A stretch of DNA of 46,979 nucleotides from the NCBI GenBank assembly GCA_019745775.1, contig JAIESR010000073.1:1-46979 (forward strand), written 5' to 3'. Below, piece after piece: positions 40,399-46,979 of this stretch. The position numbers and the translations under genes were made by a program. Each line of letters begins with the position of its first letter. Position 1 is the first letter of the stretch. The notes below the pieces were generated by a model. It did not search any database, was not told where the DNA came from, and was given only the letters and a program-made list of their open reading frames with translations. This stretch comes from Xanthobacteraceae bacterium. Its GTDB lineage: Bacteria; Pseudomonadota; Alphaproteobacteria; Rhizobiales; Xanthobacteraceae.

Positions 40399-41675
40399 AT
40401 GCGACTGACGATTTCATCGCGATCGACGTGAACACGCGCCAGGTAGTACGGCTGCCGTGATCCTTCATCCACGATCCGGTCGGCGGAGACCGTTTTCACA
40501 ATTCCGTTCAGTCGCGGCGTGCTGCGACCGGAATAGGCTGTGAGCTGAACTTTCGCCTGGAGACCGACGCGCACTACGTCGATATCGACGGGCGATATTC
40601 TGGCATCGATCAGAAGAATGTCTTCCGCCGGAACGATATCGAGAATTGGTTCCGCAGGCTTGAGAACGCCGCCATTCGTCTTGAACCGCATGTTCATGAC
40701 AACGCCAGCGATCGGTGCAGAGATGATGGTTCGCTTGAGAATGTCCACGCTCGCGCCCAGCTTTTCGGTGACTGTCGCCAGTTCCACCCGCAGCTGCTCA
40801 AGTCGCGCGGTTACTTGATCAATGCGTTCGGCGTCGGTCATCAAAATCTGCAACTGCGTCTCGCCGATCTGTTGCCGCGCGCGTGCTATCGCCCCCAGGT
40901 ATTCGCCACGACGGCCTTCGAGCTCCGCGACGGCGCGCTGCAGCTTCAGCACCTCGGGCTTGGTGATATAGTTTTTTCGAAGCAGCGCCTCTTTGCCGAC
41001 CAGCTCTTCGGCGATCAATTCGAGTTGCACGGTGATGCTGTCGACTTGCGCCTGAGATCCTTTCACCTGCTCATTGAGTTGCTCGACGCGTTGACGAAGC
41101 ACATCCTTACGAGCGACGTGCGTGGCGAGTCGGTCGCTGAACAGTCGCCGCTGTCCTTCCAGAACGGCTTGCAACCGCTCGTCGGTTGAATTCAGCAAGG
41201 CCGGCGAGAACTGCACCTCGGTGTTACCGGCCTGTTCCGCAACCAGCCGTGCGTGGGTGGCCAGCAATGTCCATTGCTGTGCCAGCAACATGTCATGCGT
41301 CGCCTTCGGCTGGAGACTTTCCAACAGAACCAGCGGTTGACCGGCGCTGACGACATCCCCGTCGCGGACAATAAGCTGTGCGATGATGCCGCCCTCGAGA
41401 TGCTGGACGGTTTTTCGATCGCCATCGGGGCTGATGATCCCGGGTGCAACCGCGCCGCCGGCGAGCGGCACGAAGGCTCCCCAGCCCACAAAGCTGGCTG
41501 CAAAGGCTATCATGACAAGTATTCCCAGGCGCACCGGCCAGCGGAGCGAACGCCGGAGCGCGGCGGCATCGACGATTCGAAAGCCCGGGGGCCCGCCGAA
41601 GACAGTTCGGAACCTGTCAGGAGCCAACATCTCCTGGCGGCCGCGCTTAAGGCCTGTGTGGACCGGATTCATCAT
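40350..41675 (-). CDS. Type I secretion membrane-fusion (adaptor) protein, HlyD/PrsE family, frameshifted at 3' end
   Basis: As read, the product has 441 residues; the last 17 (MRASNSFPACRPKCSS and neighbours) are out of frame, and the native protein would have about 467. Features in order: a cytoplasmic N-terminus, one membrane segment (about 49-70, WPVRLGILVMIAFAASFVGWGAF), a lipoyl-type half (GGAVAPGIISPDGDRKTVQHLEGG), a long periplasmic coiled coil (about 105-310) and the beta-barrel part (ISAPIAGVVMNMRF). It bridges the inner-membrane ATPase and an outer-membrane TolC-type channel. Its start overlaps the ATPase stop by four bases. The truncation removes the last conserved barrel strand and tail, so function is in doubt. 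Confidence 0.9.
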   Translation of the reverse strand: MMNPVHTGLKRGRQEMLAPDRFRTVFGGPPGFRIVDAAALRRSLRWPVRLGILVMIAFAASFVGWGAFVPLAGGAVAPGIISPDGDRKTVQHLEGGIIAQLIVRDGDVVSAGQPLVLLESLQPKATHDMLLAQQWTLLATHARLVAEQAGNTEVQFSPALLNSTDERLQAVLEGQRRLFSDRLATHVARKDVLRQRVEQLNEQVKGSQAQVDSITVQLELIAEELVGKEALLRKNYITKPEVLKLQRAVAELEGRRGEYLGAIARARQQIGETQLQILMTDAERIDQVTARLEQLRVELATVTEKLGASVDILKRTIISAPIAGVVMNMRFKTNGGVLKPAEPILDIVPAEDILLIDARISPVDIDVVRVGLQAKVQLTAYSGRSTPRLNGIVKTVSADRIVDEGSRQPYYLARVHVDRDEIVSRMRASNSFPACRPKCSS

Positions 41676-43471
41676 GGGCTGATCTCGCTGGTAACAGGTT
41701 CGGAACTGCCGTCGACAACCGGCGCTACCGCGGCCATGGTGGCGACGGCGCCAGGCTTCTGCATCGGAACGACGCTGCTGGAAGATTTCACGCGCAGCTT
41801 CTGGAGCGTGGCGTCGCGGGGGCCGAACAGCTCGACCCGGCCTTCCCGCATCAAGACGACGCTGTCGGCTTGCGCCAGCGTCGACGGGCGGTGCCCGACG
41901 ATGATAAGCGCGACGTCCCGCTTCTTGAGGTCGTAAATCGCGGTTGACAGCGCGGACTCACCGGCCTGGTCCAAGTTCGCGTTCGGTTCATCGAGAACGA
42001 TCAGCCGTGGATTGCCATACACAGCGCGCGCAAGACCGATCCGCTGTCGTTGACCTCCGGACAGCCGCAGCCCGCCCTCACCGATCTGGGTGTCGTAGCC
42101 GTCCGGCAGGTGCTGAATCATTTCATGCGCGTGTGCAAGCTTCGCCGCTTCGATCACCATCGTGTCGTTGATCGGTCCCATGCGGGCGATGTTCTCGCGC
42201 ACGGATCCGGCAAAGAGCTCGACATCTTGCGGCACATAGCCGATGTAACGCCCGAGCTGCACCGGATCCCAATGGATGATTTCCGAGCCGTCGAGGCGGA
42301 TTTGCCCCGCGGACGGCGCAAGAATGCCGACCATCAGTCGACATAGCGTGCTCTTGCCTGCCGCCGAGGGGCCGATGATGGCTACGGACTCGCCGGGCTT
42401 CACCTCAAAAGTGACGTTGCGAACGATGACGCGATCGCGCGTTCCAAACGAGACGTTCTGAATCAGGAGGTGGCCCCTCGGCGGCGGAAGCTTCGTGCGC
42501 TCACCGTCAACGACATGATCGTTCAGGCGCGTCTTTAGGCGGGCATATGCAATTCGGGTAGCGGTGAAGTTTCGCCACGCCGTCATTGCGACTTCGACCG
42601 GCGCGAGCGCGCGGCCGAGCAGGATGGATGCTGCGATCATCGCACCCGCGCTGAGACTGCTGTGGATGACGAGATAGGCGCCCGCCCCAAGAATCGCGAC
42701 CTGTGCGAAGAAGCGGATGAACTTGGTAAATCCAACGAGGACGCCGCCACGCTCTGCAGCCTTGTTGGTCGCCTCCATTGCGTCGCTGTTCCGCGCCTGC
42801 CATCGGCTGATGAGGGCCGGATGCATTCCCATCGCGTGCACGACCTCCGCGTTTCGGATTGCCGCCTCCGCCTGCTGCATCGCCAGGATCTGCGAGTGAC
42901 TTGCCTTGATATTCGCCTGGCGGGTTACAACCTCGTTGAGAATACTCAGACATAGCAGCAGAACGGCGGTGACCAACGCGATCACGCCGAGCAAGGGGTG
43001 CAGCAGCCAAATCAGAGCAACGAAAACCACGACCCAGGGTGCATCGAAGAAAACCGTCAATCCCTGGGACGCGATGAAATTCTGAATCTGAGCCAGGTCG
43101 CGAAGCGGTTGCGCGCCCGCGGTGTCGCCCTGCAACTGCGCTCGGATGCCGCTGGCCAGAAACACCGGGCCAAGACGATCGTTCAGCCAGCATCCGACCC
43201 TGATCATGACCGACGACCGAAGCGAATCGAGCGTCGTAAGCACCATCAGTGCGACCGCCGCAAGCGCAGTCAAAAACACCAAGGTTTCCAAATGACCGGT
43301 GGTAATGACCCGGTCATAGACCTGCATCATGTAAAGCGATGGAGTGAGGATCAACAAATTGATCGCCAGACTGAACGATCCGGTAATCAAGAGCGCTTTC
43401 CGGCAATCCGAAACCGCTTGTGAAAGCTCCGTCTGACGACGCGCGAAATTGGCGAGGCCCAGTCGACTCAT
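41672..43471 (-). CDS. Type I secretion system permease/ATPase, PrsD/HlyB-like
   Basis: The 599-residue ABC exporter has an N-terminal membrane domain with about six segments (starting ALLITGSFSLAINLLIL) and no peptidase-like domain. The ATPase domain has Walker A GPSAAGKST, the Q-loop region YVPQDVELFAGSVRENIA, signature LSGGQRQR, Walker B RLIVLDEPNANLD and switch histidine (IVGHRPS). All motifs are intact. A 45-residue Ser/Val/Pro-rich tail follows the ATPase domain. It powers one-step export of RTX-type proteins and is followed by the HlyD adaptor gene (4-base overlap). The presumed cargo gene lies 225 bases upstream. Confidence 0.95.
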   Translation of the reverse strand: MSRLGLANFARRQTELSQAVSDCRKALLITGSFSLAINLLILTPSLYMMQVYDRVITTGHLETLVFLTALAAVALMVLTTLDSLRSSVMIRVGCWLNDRLGPVFLASGIRAQLQGDTAGAQPLRDLAQIQNFIASQGLTVFFDAPWVVVFVALIWLLHPLLGVIALVTAVLLLCLSILNEVVTRQANIKASHSQILAMQQAEAAIRNAEVVHAMGMHPALISRWQARNSDAMEATNKAAERGGVLVGFTKFIRFFAQVAILGAGAYLVIHSSLSAGAMIAASILLGRALAPVEVAMTAWRNFTATRIAYARLKTRLNDHVVDGERTKLPPPRGHLLIQNVSFGTRDRVIVRNVTFEVKPGESVAIIGPSAAGKSTLCRLMVGILAPSAGQIRLDGSEIIHWDPVQLGRYIGYVPQDVELFAGSVRENIARMGPINDTMVIEAAKLAHAHEMIQHLPDGYDTQIGEGGLRLSGGQRQRIGLARAVYGNPRLIVLDEPNANLDQAGESALSTAIYDLKKRDVALIIVGHRPSTLAQADSVVLMREGRVELFGPRDATLQKLRVKSSSSVVPMQKPGAVATMAAVAPVVDGSSEPVTSEISP

Positions 43472-43555
43472 GGCTCATCTCACTACGCACTTATAAACGC
43501 CACTGCCCCTCCAAAGACCAGTGAACCTTCCCGATGCGGTTCACCGTTGAGTCGT

Positions 43556-43579
43556 CCCGCCCTTTGTCGTTTCGGCGGG
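43556..43579. terminator. GC-rich stem-loop between the RTX and exporter genes
   Basis: CCCGCC (43556-43561) and GGCGGG (43574-43579) can pair around a 12-base loop. A short T-run (TTTT) follows on the + strand, whereas the genes here run on -, where no U-tract follows the stem. It might still weaken read-through from the RTX gene into the exporter genes and so set their ratio. The rest of 43472-43696 contains no gene. Confidence 0.3.
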
Positions 43580-43696
43580 GGCCTTTTCATTTCCATGACA
43601 CTCTTCTTGCGATTTCACGCCTAGAAGGAATGCTTGACTTTCAGGCTGATGCTTCGTGCATATACGTGACGTTCCACCTCCTTTGTTCGATTTCCG

Positions 43697-46600
43697 TCAA
43701 GAAAAGAAGTCTGTGTCGATGGTCAGATTCTGACTGACGATCGTCAGGGCCTGGTTGATGTCCATGCCGTTCAACAAGACTGCCGTGTTGTGACCCGGCC
43801 CTTGCAGGATCAGCGCGGCCTGTCCACCGACGGACCCGGAAGCGAATGTCGGGGCATAGGGCAGCACGATATCCTCGGCCAAAGCCGGATCGATGTCGAA
43901 CGTATAAGCATTGATGATCGTCAGTCCGGTCGAGCCGTTGGCCACGACATACGTATCGACGCCGTCTACGCCAGGATCGCCGTTGACGCCGTCGCCAAAG
44001 AGCTGCTTCGTACCGGTCCCTTCGGAGACGAGCACGTCGGTGCCGTTGCCGCCGCGAAGCACGTCATTGCCATTACCGCTGCGAATAATGTTGGCATTCG
44101 CGTCGCCGGTGAGCGCATCGCTCAAGCCGGAGCCGGTCAGATTCTCGATGCTGCTGAGCGTGTCACCTGCCGCGTCGCCGCCCGCGTTGACGCCCGTCGA
44201 CATGTTGACAGTGACGCCGGACGCGGAGGCGGAATAGCTCGCTGTGTCGATGCCATCGCCGCCGAGCAACTGATCGCTGCCCAAGGCGCCGATCAAGGTA
44301 TCGTTGCCGGAGCCGCCATCCAGGATGTCGTTGCCGGAACCGCCGTTCAGCATGTCGTTGCCGGAGCCGCCCTCGAGCCGGTTGTTGCCGATGTTGCCCG
44401 TCAGGATGTCGTCGAAATTGGACCCGGTCAGGTTCTCGATGGAGATCAGGTTGTCGTTGCCGGCGCCCACCGTGTTCTGCGCTCCGGCAAGCGCCAGGCT
44501 GACCGTCACCCCCGCTCCGGCCGACGCGTAACTTGCGGTGTCGGTGTCGTTACCGCCGTCGAGCGTGTCGTCGCCCGCCCCGCCCTCGAGGACGTCGTTG
44601 CCGGACCCGCCATTGAGTGTGTCGTTACCCGCTCCGCCCTCAAGCCGGTTGGCGCCCGAGTCGCCGGTCAGGGTGTCGTTGAAGCTTGAACCGGTCAGGT
44701 TCTCGATAGAGATCAGCGTATCGATGCCGGCGCCCACGGTATTCTGCGCTCCGGCAAGCGCCAGGCTGACCGTCACTGCCGCGGCCGCGGCCGCGTAGCT
44801 TGCGGTGTCGCTGTCGCTGCCGCCGTCAAGCGTGTCGTTGCCGACGCCGCCTTCCAGAACATCGTTGCCCGAACCACCGCTGAGGGTGTCATTGCCCGCT
44901 CCGCCATCGAGCCTGTTCGCACCGGAGTTGCCGGTAAGGCTGTCGTTGCCGGCGGAGCCGGTGACATTCTCGATGCCGCTGAACTGGTCGCCGCCGGCAT
45001 CACCGCCCGTGTTGACCCCCGTCGACAGATTAACGGTGACTGCCGCCGCCGAGGTCGAATAATCCGCCGTATCCGTGCCGTCACCGCCGATGAGAATGTC
45101 CGCACCGCCGGCACCGCGCAGGATGTCGTCGCCCAGGCTTCCGCTCAGGATGTTGACGGCACTGTTGCCGCGCAACAAATCGTTGAAGTTCGATCCCGAG
45201 ATGTTCTCGATGTCGCTGTTGACGATGTCGCCGGCCGCATCGCCGTTCGCCACACCGTTGAACGTCGAAGCGAGCTGAACCGCCCCGCTGTCGGGCAGAA
45301 CGACCGAAACGCCCAATGCCGACGACGCGTAGCTGATCGTGTCGTTGCCGCCGAGGCCGATCAGCGTATCGTTGCCCGCGCCGCCGCGCAGGATGTTGTC
45401 GCCCGCATTGCCCTGCAGGAAGTCGGCATGCGAGGAGCCGATGATATTCTCGAAATTGGCGATCATGTCGCCGGCGGCATCGCTGTCGTCGTTGCCATCG
45501 GTCAGATCTCGGTCTCTCGCGAGATTCAAATCCAATGCCACCGTCACGGCAGCAGGCGAATTCGTGTAGTCGAGCGTGTCGTTGCCGGCACCGCCGTCGA
45601 GATTGTCGGCGCCGCCGGCACCCCGGATCTGGTCGTTGCCGTCGCCGCCGATGAAAATGTTGCTCAGTGCATTGCCGATGAGGGCATCGGAAAGCGCCGT
45701 GCCAATCACCCGCTCGACATCCAGGAGGACATCGCCATTCGCCTCGCCGGCCGTGCCGGCCAAGCCTGGAACGATCGTGCCGCCGCCAACATTGATGTTG
45801 GCGCCCTGGATCACGATCGCCGCGGGAGCAGCCGAGTAGTCTGCCGTGTCGAGGCCGGCATCGCCGGTCATGACGTCGCCGCCCGCGCCGCCGACGAATG
45901 TGTCGTCGCCTGCGTCGCCGTCGAGCGTGTCGTTGCCATCGCCGCCATTGAGGATATCGTTACCCTCGCCGCCGTCGAGGATGTCATTGCCGGCACCGCC
46001 GAGCATTGTGTCGTTGCCCTCGCCGCCGCCAAGTCCGTCGTTACCATCGCCGCCGAGCAGGGCATCGTCGCCGGCGTTGCCGACGATCGTGTCATTGCCT
46101 GCGCCGCCATCGATCTGGTTGGCCGCACTGTTGCCGACCAAGATATCGTTGAAGGCCGAGCCGATGATGTTTTCGACCGTGTTGTTGATGAGGTCGCCCT
46201 GGGCATCGCCTCCTGAACCGACCGAGAACACGTTCGGATCCGGATTGTCGGTGAGTGCGACCGTGACGCCCGCGCCCGTCAGTGGGTCGGACGCAGGCGA
46301 CGTCGAATAGTCGACCGTGTCGATGCCATCGCCACCGATGATGATATCGCCGACGACTTCGCCGGTCGTCGGGTCGACGAAGTTGGCGCCGCCTTGCAGC
46401 AAGTCGTTACCGATGCCGCCGATCAGCAGATCATTGCCGGCGCCGCCGACGAGGACGTCGTCGCCTTCCTGGCCGTCAATCTGATCATTACCTGCGCCGC
46501 CATCGAGGCGATTGGCGCCGGCATTGCCAATCAGCCCATCGTCCCCGGACGAACCAATCACGTTCTCGATGTTATTGAGAGTATCACCCTGTGCATGTCC

Positions 46601-46979
46601 GCCGAGGGCGCTGCCGGACCCGGTGATCGGATCAGGCCGCAAGTCCACGATGACATTGGTTGGTGAAGCCGAGTAATCCGCAGTATCAGTGCCTTCACCA
46701 CCGTCGATCACGTCGGCATCGGCGCCTCCCGCGAGGGTGTCGTCGCCGGCGCCGCCGGTGAGCTGGTCGATACCTTCACCGCCATCGAGCGTATCGTCGC
46801 CATCCCCGCCCAATAGAATGTCGTCGCCCGACTCGCCTCGCATGGTGTCATTGCCGGTTCCGCCATCCAGCAGGTCATTTCCCGAGCCGGCATACAACGC
46901 ATCGTTGCCGTCGCCGCCGAACAATTGGTCATTGCCGGATGAAGAAATCAGCGTGTCGTCGCCCGGCCCGCCGATTAGA
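43697..46979 (-). CDS. Giant RTX (calcium-binding hemolysin-type repeat) protein, 5' end outside the window
   Basis: The frame is open to the right edge, giving 1093 visible residues; the true start is beyond 46979. It consists of arrays of the GGxGxDxLx nonapeptide, which folds as a Ca2+-binding beta-roll, broken by about nine copies of a module: 'DTA(D/S)YS-S--AVTV-L', then 'GDA-GD-L--IENV-GS---D-L-GN---N-L'. Two adjacent modules (about 44370-44900) are nearly identical and 89 codons apart. The repeat-free C-terminus (about 140 residues, ending DTDFFS) has the hydrophobic/hydroxyl pattern of type I secretion signals. The exporter and adaptor genes follow on the same strand. It is probably a secreted surface or adhesion protein; no enzymatic domain is seen. 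Confidence 0.92.
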   Translation of the reverse strand, partial: LIGGPGDDTLISSSGNDQLFGGDGNDALYAGSGNDLLDGGTGNDTMRGESGDDILLGGDGDDTLDGGEGIDQLTGGAGDDTLAGGADADVIDGGEGTDTADYSASPTNVIVDLRPDPITGSGSALGGHAQGDTLNNIENVIGSSGDDGLIGNAGANRLDGGAGNDQIDGQEGDDVLVGGAGNDLLIGGIGNDLLQGGANFVDPTTGEVVGDIIIGGDGIDTVDYSTSPASDPLTGAGVTVALTDNPDPNVFSVGSGGDAQGDLINNTVENIIGSAFNDILVGNSAANQIDGGAGNDTIVGNAGDDALLGGDGNDGLGGGEGNDTMLGGAGNDILDGGEGNDILNGGDGNDTLDGDAGDDTFVGGAGGDVMTGDAGLDTADYSAAPAAIVIQGANINVGGGTIVPGLAGTAGEANGDVLLDVERVIGTALSDALIGNALSNIFIGGDGNDQIRGAGGADNLDGGAGNDTLDYTNSPAAVTVALDLNLARDRDLTDGNDDSDAAGDMIANFENIIGSSHADFLQGNAGDNILRGGAGNDTLIGLGGNDTISYASSALGVSVVLPDSGAVQLASTFNGVANGDAAGDIVNSDIENISGSNFNDLLRGNSAVNILSGSLGDDILRGAGGADILIGGDGTDTADYSTSAAAVTVNLSTGVNTGGDAGGDQFSGIENVTGSAGNDSLTGNSGANRLDGGAGNDTLSGGSGNDVLEGGVGNDTLDGGSDSDTASYAAAAAAVTVSLALAGAQNTVGAGIDTLISIENLTGSSFNDTLTGDSGANRLEGGAGNDTLNGGSGNDVLEGGAGDDTLDGGNDTDTASYASAGAGVTVSLALAGAQNTVGAGNDNLISIENLTGSNFDDILTGNIGNNRLEGGSGNDMLNGGSGNDILDGGSGNDTLIGALGSDQLLGGDGIDTASYSASASGVTVNMSTGVNAGGDAAGDTLSSIENLTGSGLSDALTGDANANIIRSGNGNDVLRGGNGTDVLVSEGTGTKQLFGDGVNGDPGVDGVDTYVVANGSTGLTIINAYTFDIDPALAEDIVLPYAPTFASGSVGGQAALILQGPGHNTAVLLNGMDINQALTIVSQNLTIDTDFFS
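44370..44900 (-). repeat. Tandem 267-base duplication inside the RTX gene
   Basis: The segment encoding [14 protein letters not shown] occurs twice, with the matching stretch GCTCCGGCAA starting at 44481 and 44748. The offset is 267 bases, exactly 89 codons. The flanking DNA is also highly similar ([31 protein letters not shown]). The exact period and frame point to a recent unequal duplication that lengthened the beta-roll. Confidence 0.8.

Noticed and set aside
43790-46310. Several + strand frames opposite the RTX gene
   Set aside because: They are periodic Ser/Pro/Ala-rich antisense translations of the repeat DNA and disappear once the RTX frame is accepted.
44000-46900. Regular DNA repeats resembling a CRISPR array
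   Set aside because: The repeats are codon-periodic, variable and inside a continuous reading frame of GGxGxD nonapeptides; there are no constant repeats with unique spacers and no cas genes.

Overview
This GC-rich window has dense, short-gapped genes. It looks like the chromosome of an alphaproteobacterium in the Bradyrhizobium/Rhodopseudomonas/Nitrobacteraceae range. That placement is an inference from gene content: many tripartite tricarboxylate transporter (TTT/Bug) receptors, a DOMON-like plus DUF1343 pair, a DcaP-type porin, and a hybrid kinase paired with a LuxR regulator and a TrpX-type binding protein. No rRNA, tRNA or CRISPR array was seen.

Layout. (1) 1-5.2 kb: the last codons of an IS5-type transposase, then a signalling cluster on + made of a NarL-type response regulator, a sensor-only dCache protein, a periplasmic binding protein and a hybrid histidine kinase with the same sensor domain. 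(2) 5.3-11.7 kb: a small ABM monooxygenase, a CobT-like VWA protein, a DOMON-like/NamZ (DUF1343) pair, a DcaP-like porin and a small membrane protein. (3) 11.7-13.1 kb: the 3' remnant of a dipeptide ABC ATPase followed by an intact DppF-type ATPase. (4) 13.2-18.4 kb: a PuuE-like deacetylase, a TTT receptor, and on - a URC1-URC4-uracil phosphoribosyltransferase operon for uracil catabolism.

(5) 18.6-37.5 kb is the most unusual part: a catabolic island of four adjacent modules. Module A holds a TTT receptor, an ornithine-cyclodeaminase-family (OCD) enzyme, an M20 hydrolase and a divergent two-subunit ThDP decarboxylase. Module B holds a paralogous M20, TctA, TctB, a TTT receptor, a paralogous OCD enzyme and a cupin. 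Module C holds an M20D amidohydrolase, an M20 peptidase, a 2-oxoglutarate/Fe(II) oxygenase and a TTT receptor. Module D holds a one-piece ThDP enzyme, a TTT-receptor remnant and a DszA/NtaA-type flavin monooxygenase. The inferred logic is uptake by TTT receptors, amide hydrolysis by M20 enzymes, oxidation by OCD-type dehydrogenases and decarboxylation of a 2-oxo acid by ThDP enzymes. The substrate is unknown. No transcription factor is encoded in the island, but its start regions carry short palindromes that could be operators.

(6) 37.7-47 kb: an orphan IS3 OrfA, an acidic protein of unknown function, a LuxR-type regulator whose receiver domain has lost its phosphorylation site, and a type I secretion system. 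The secretion genes are a HlyD adaptor with a 3' frameshift and an ABC permease/ATPase. Upstream of them is a giant RTX repeat protein that runs off the right edge of the window. No outer-membrane TolC partner is present here.
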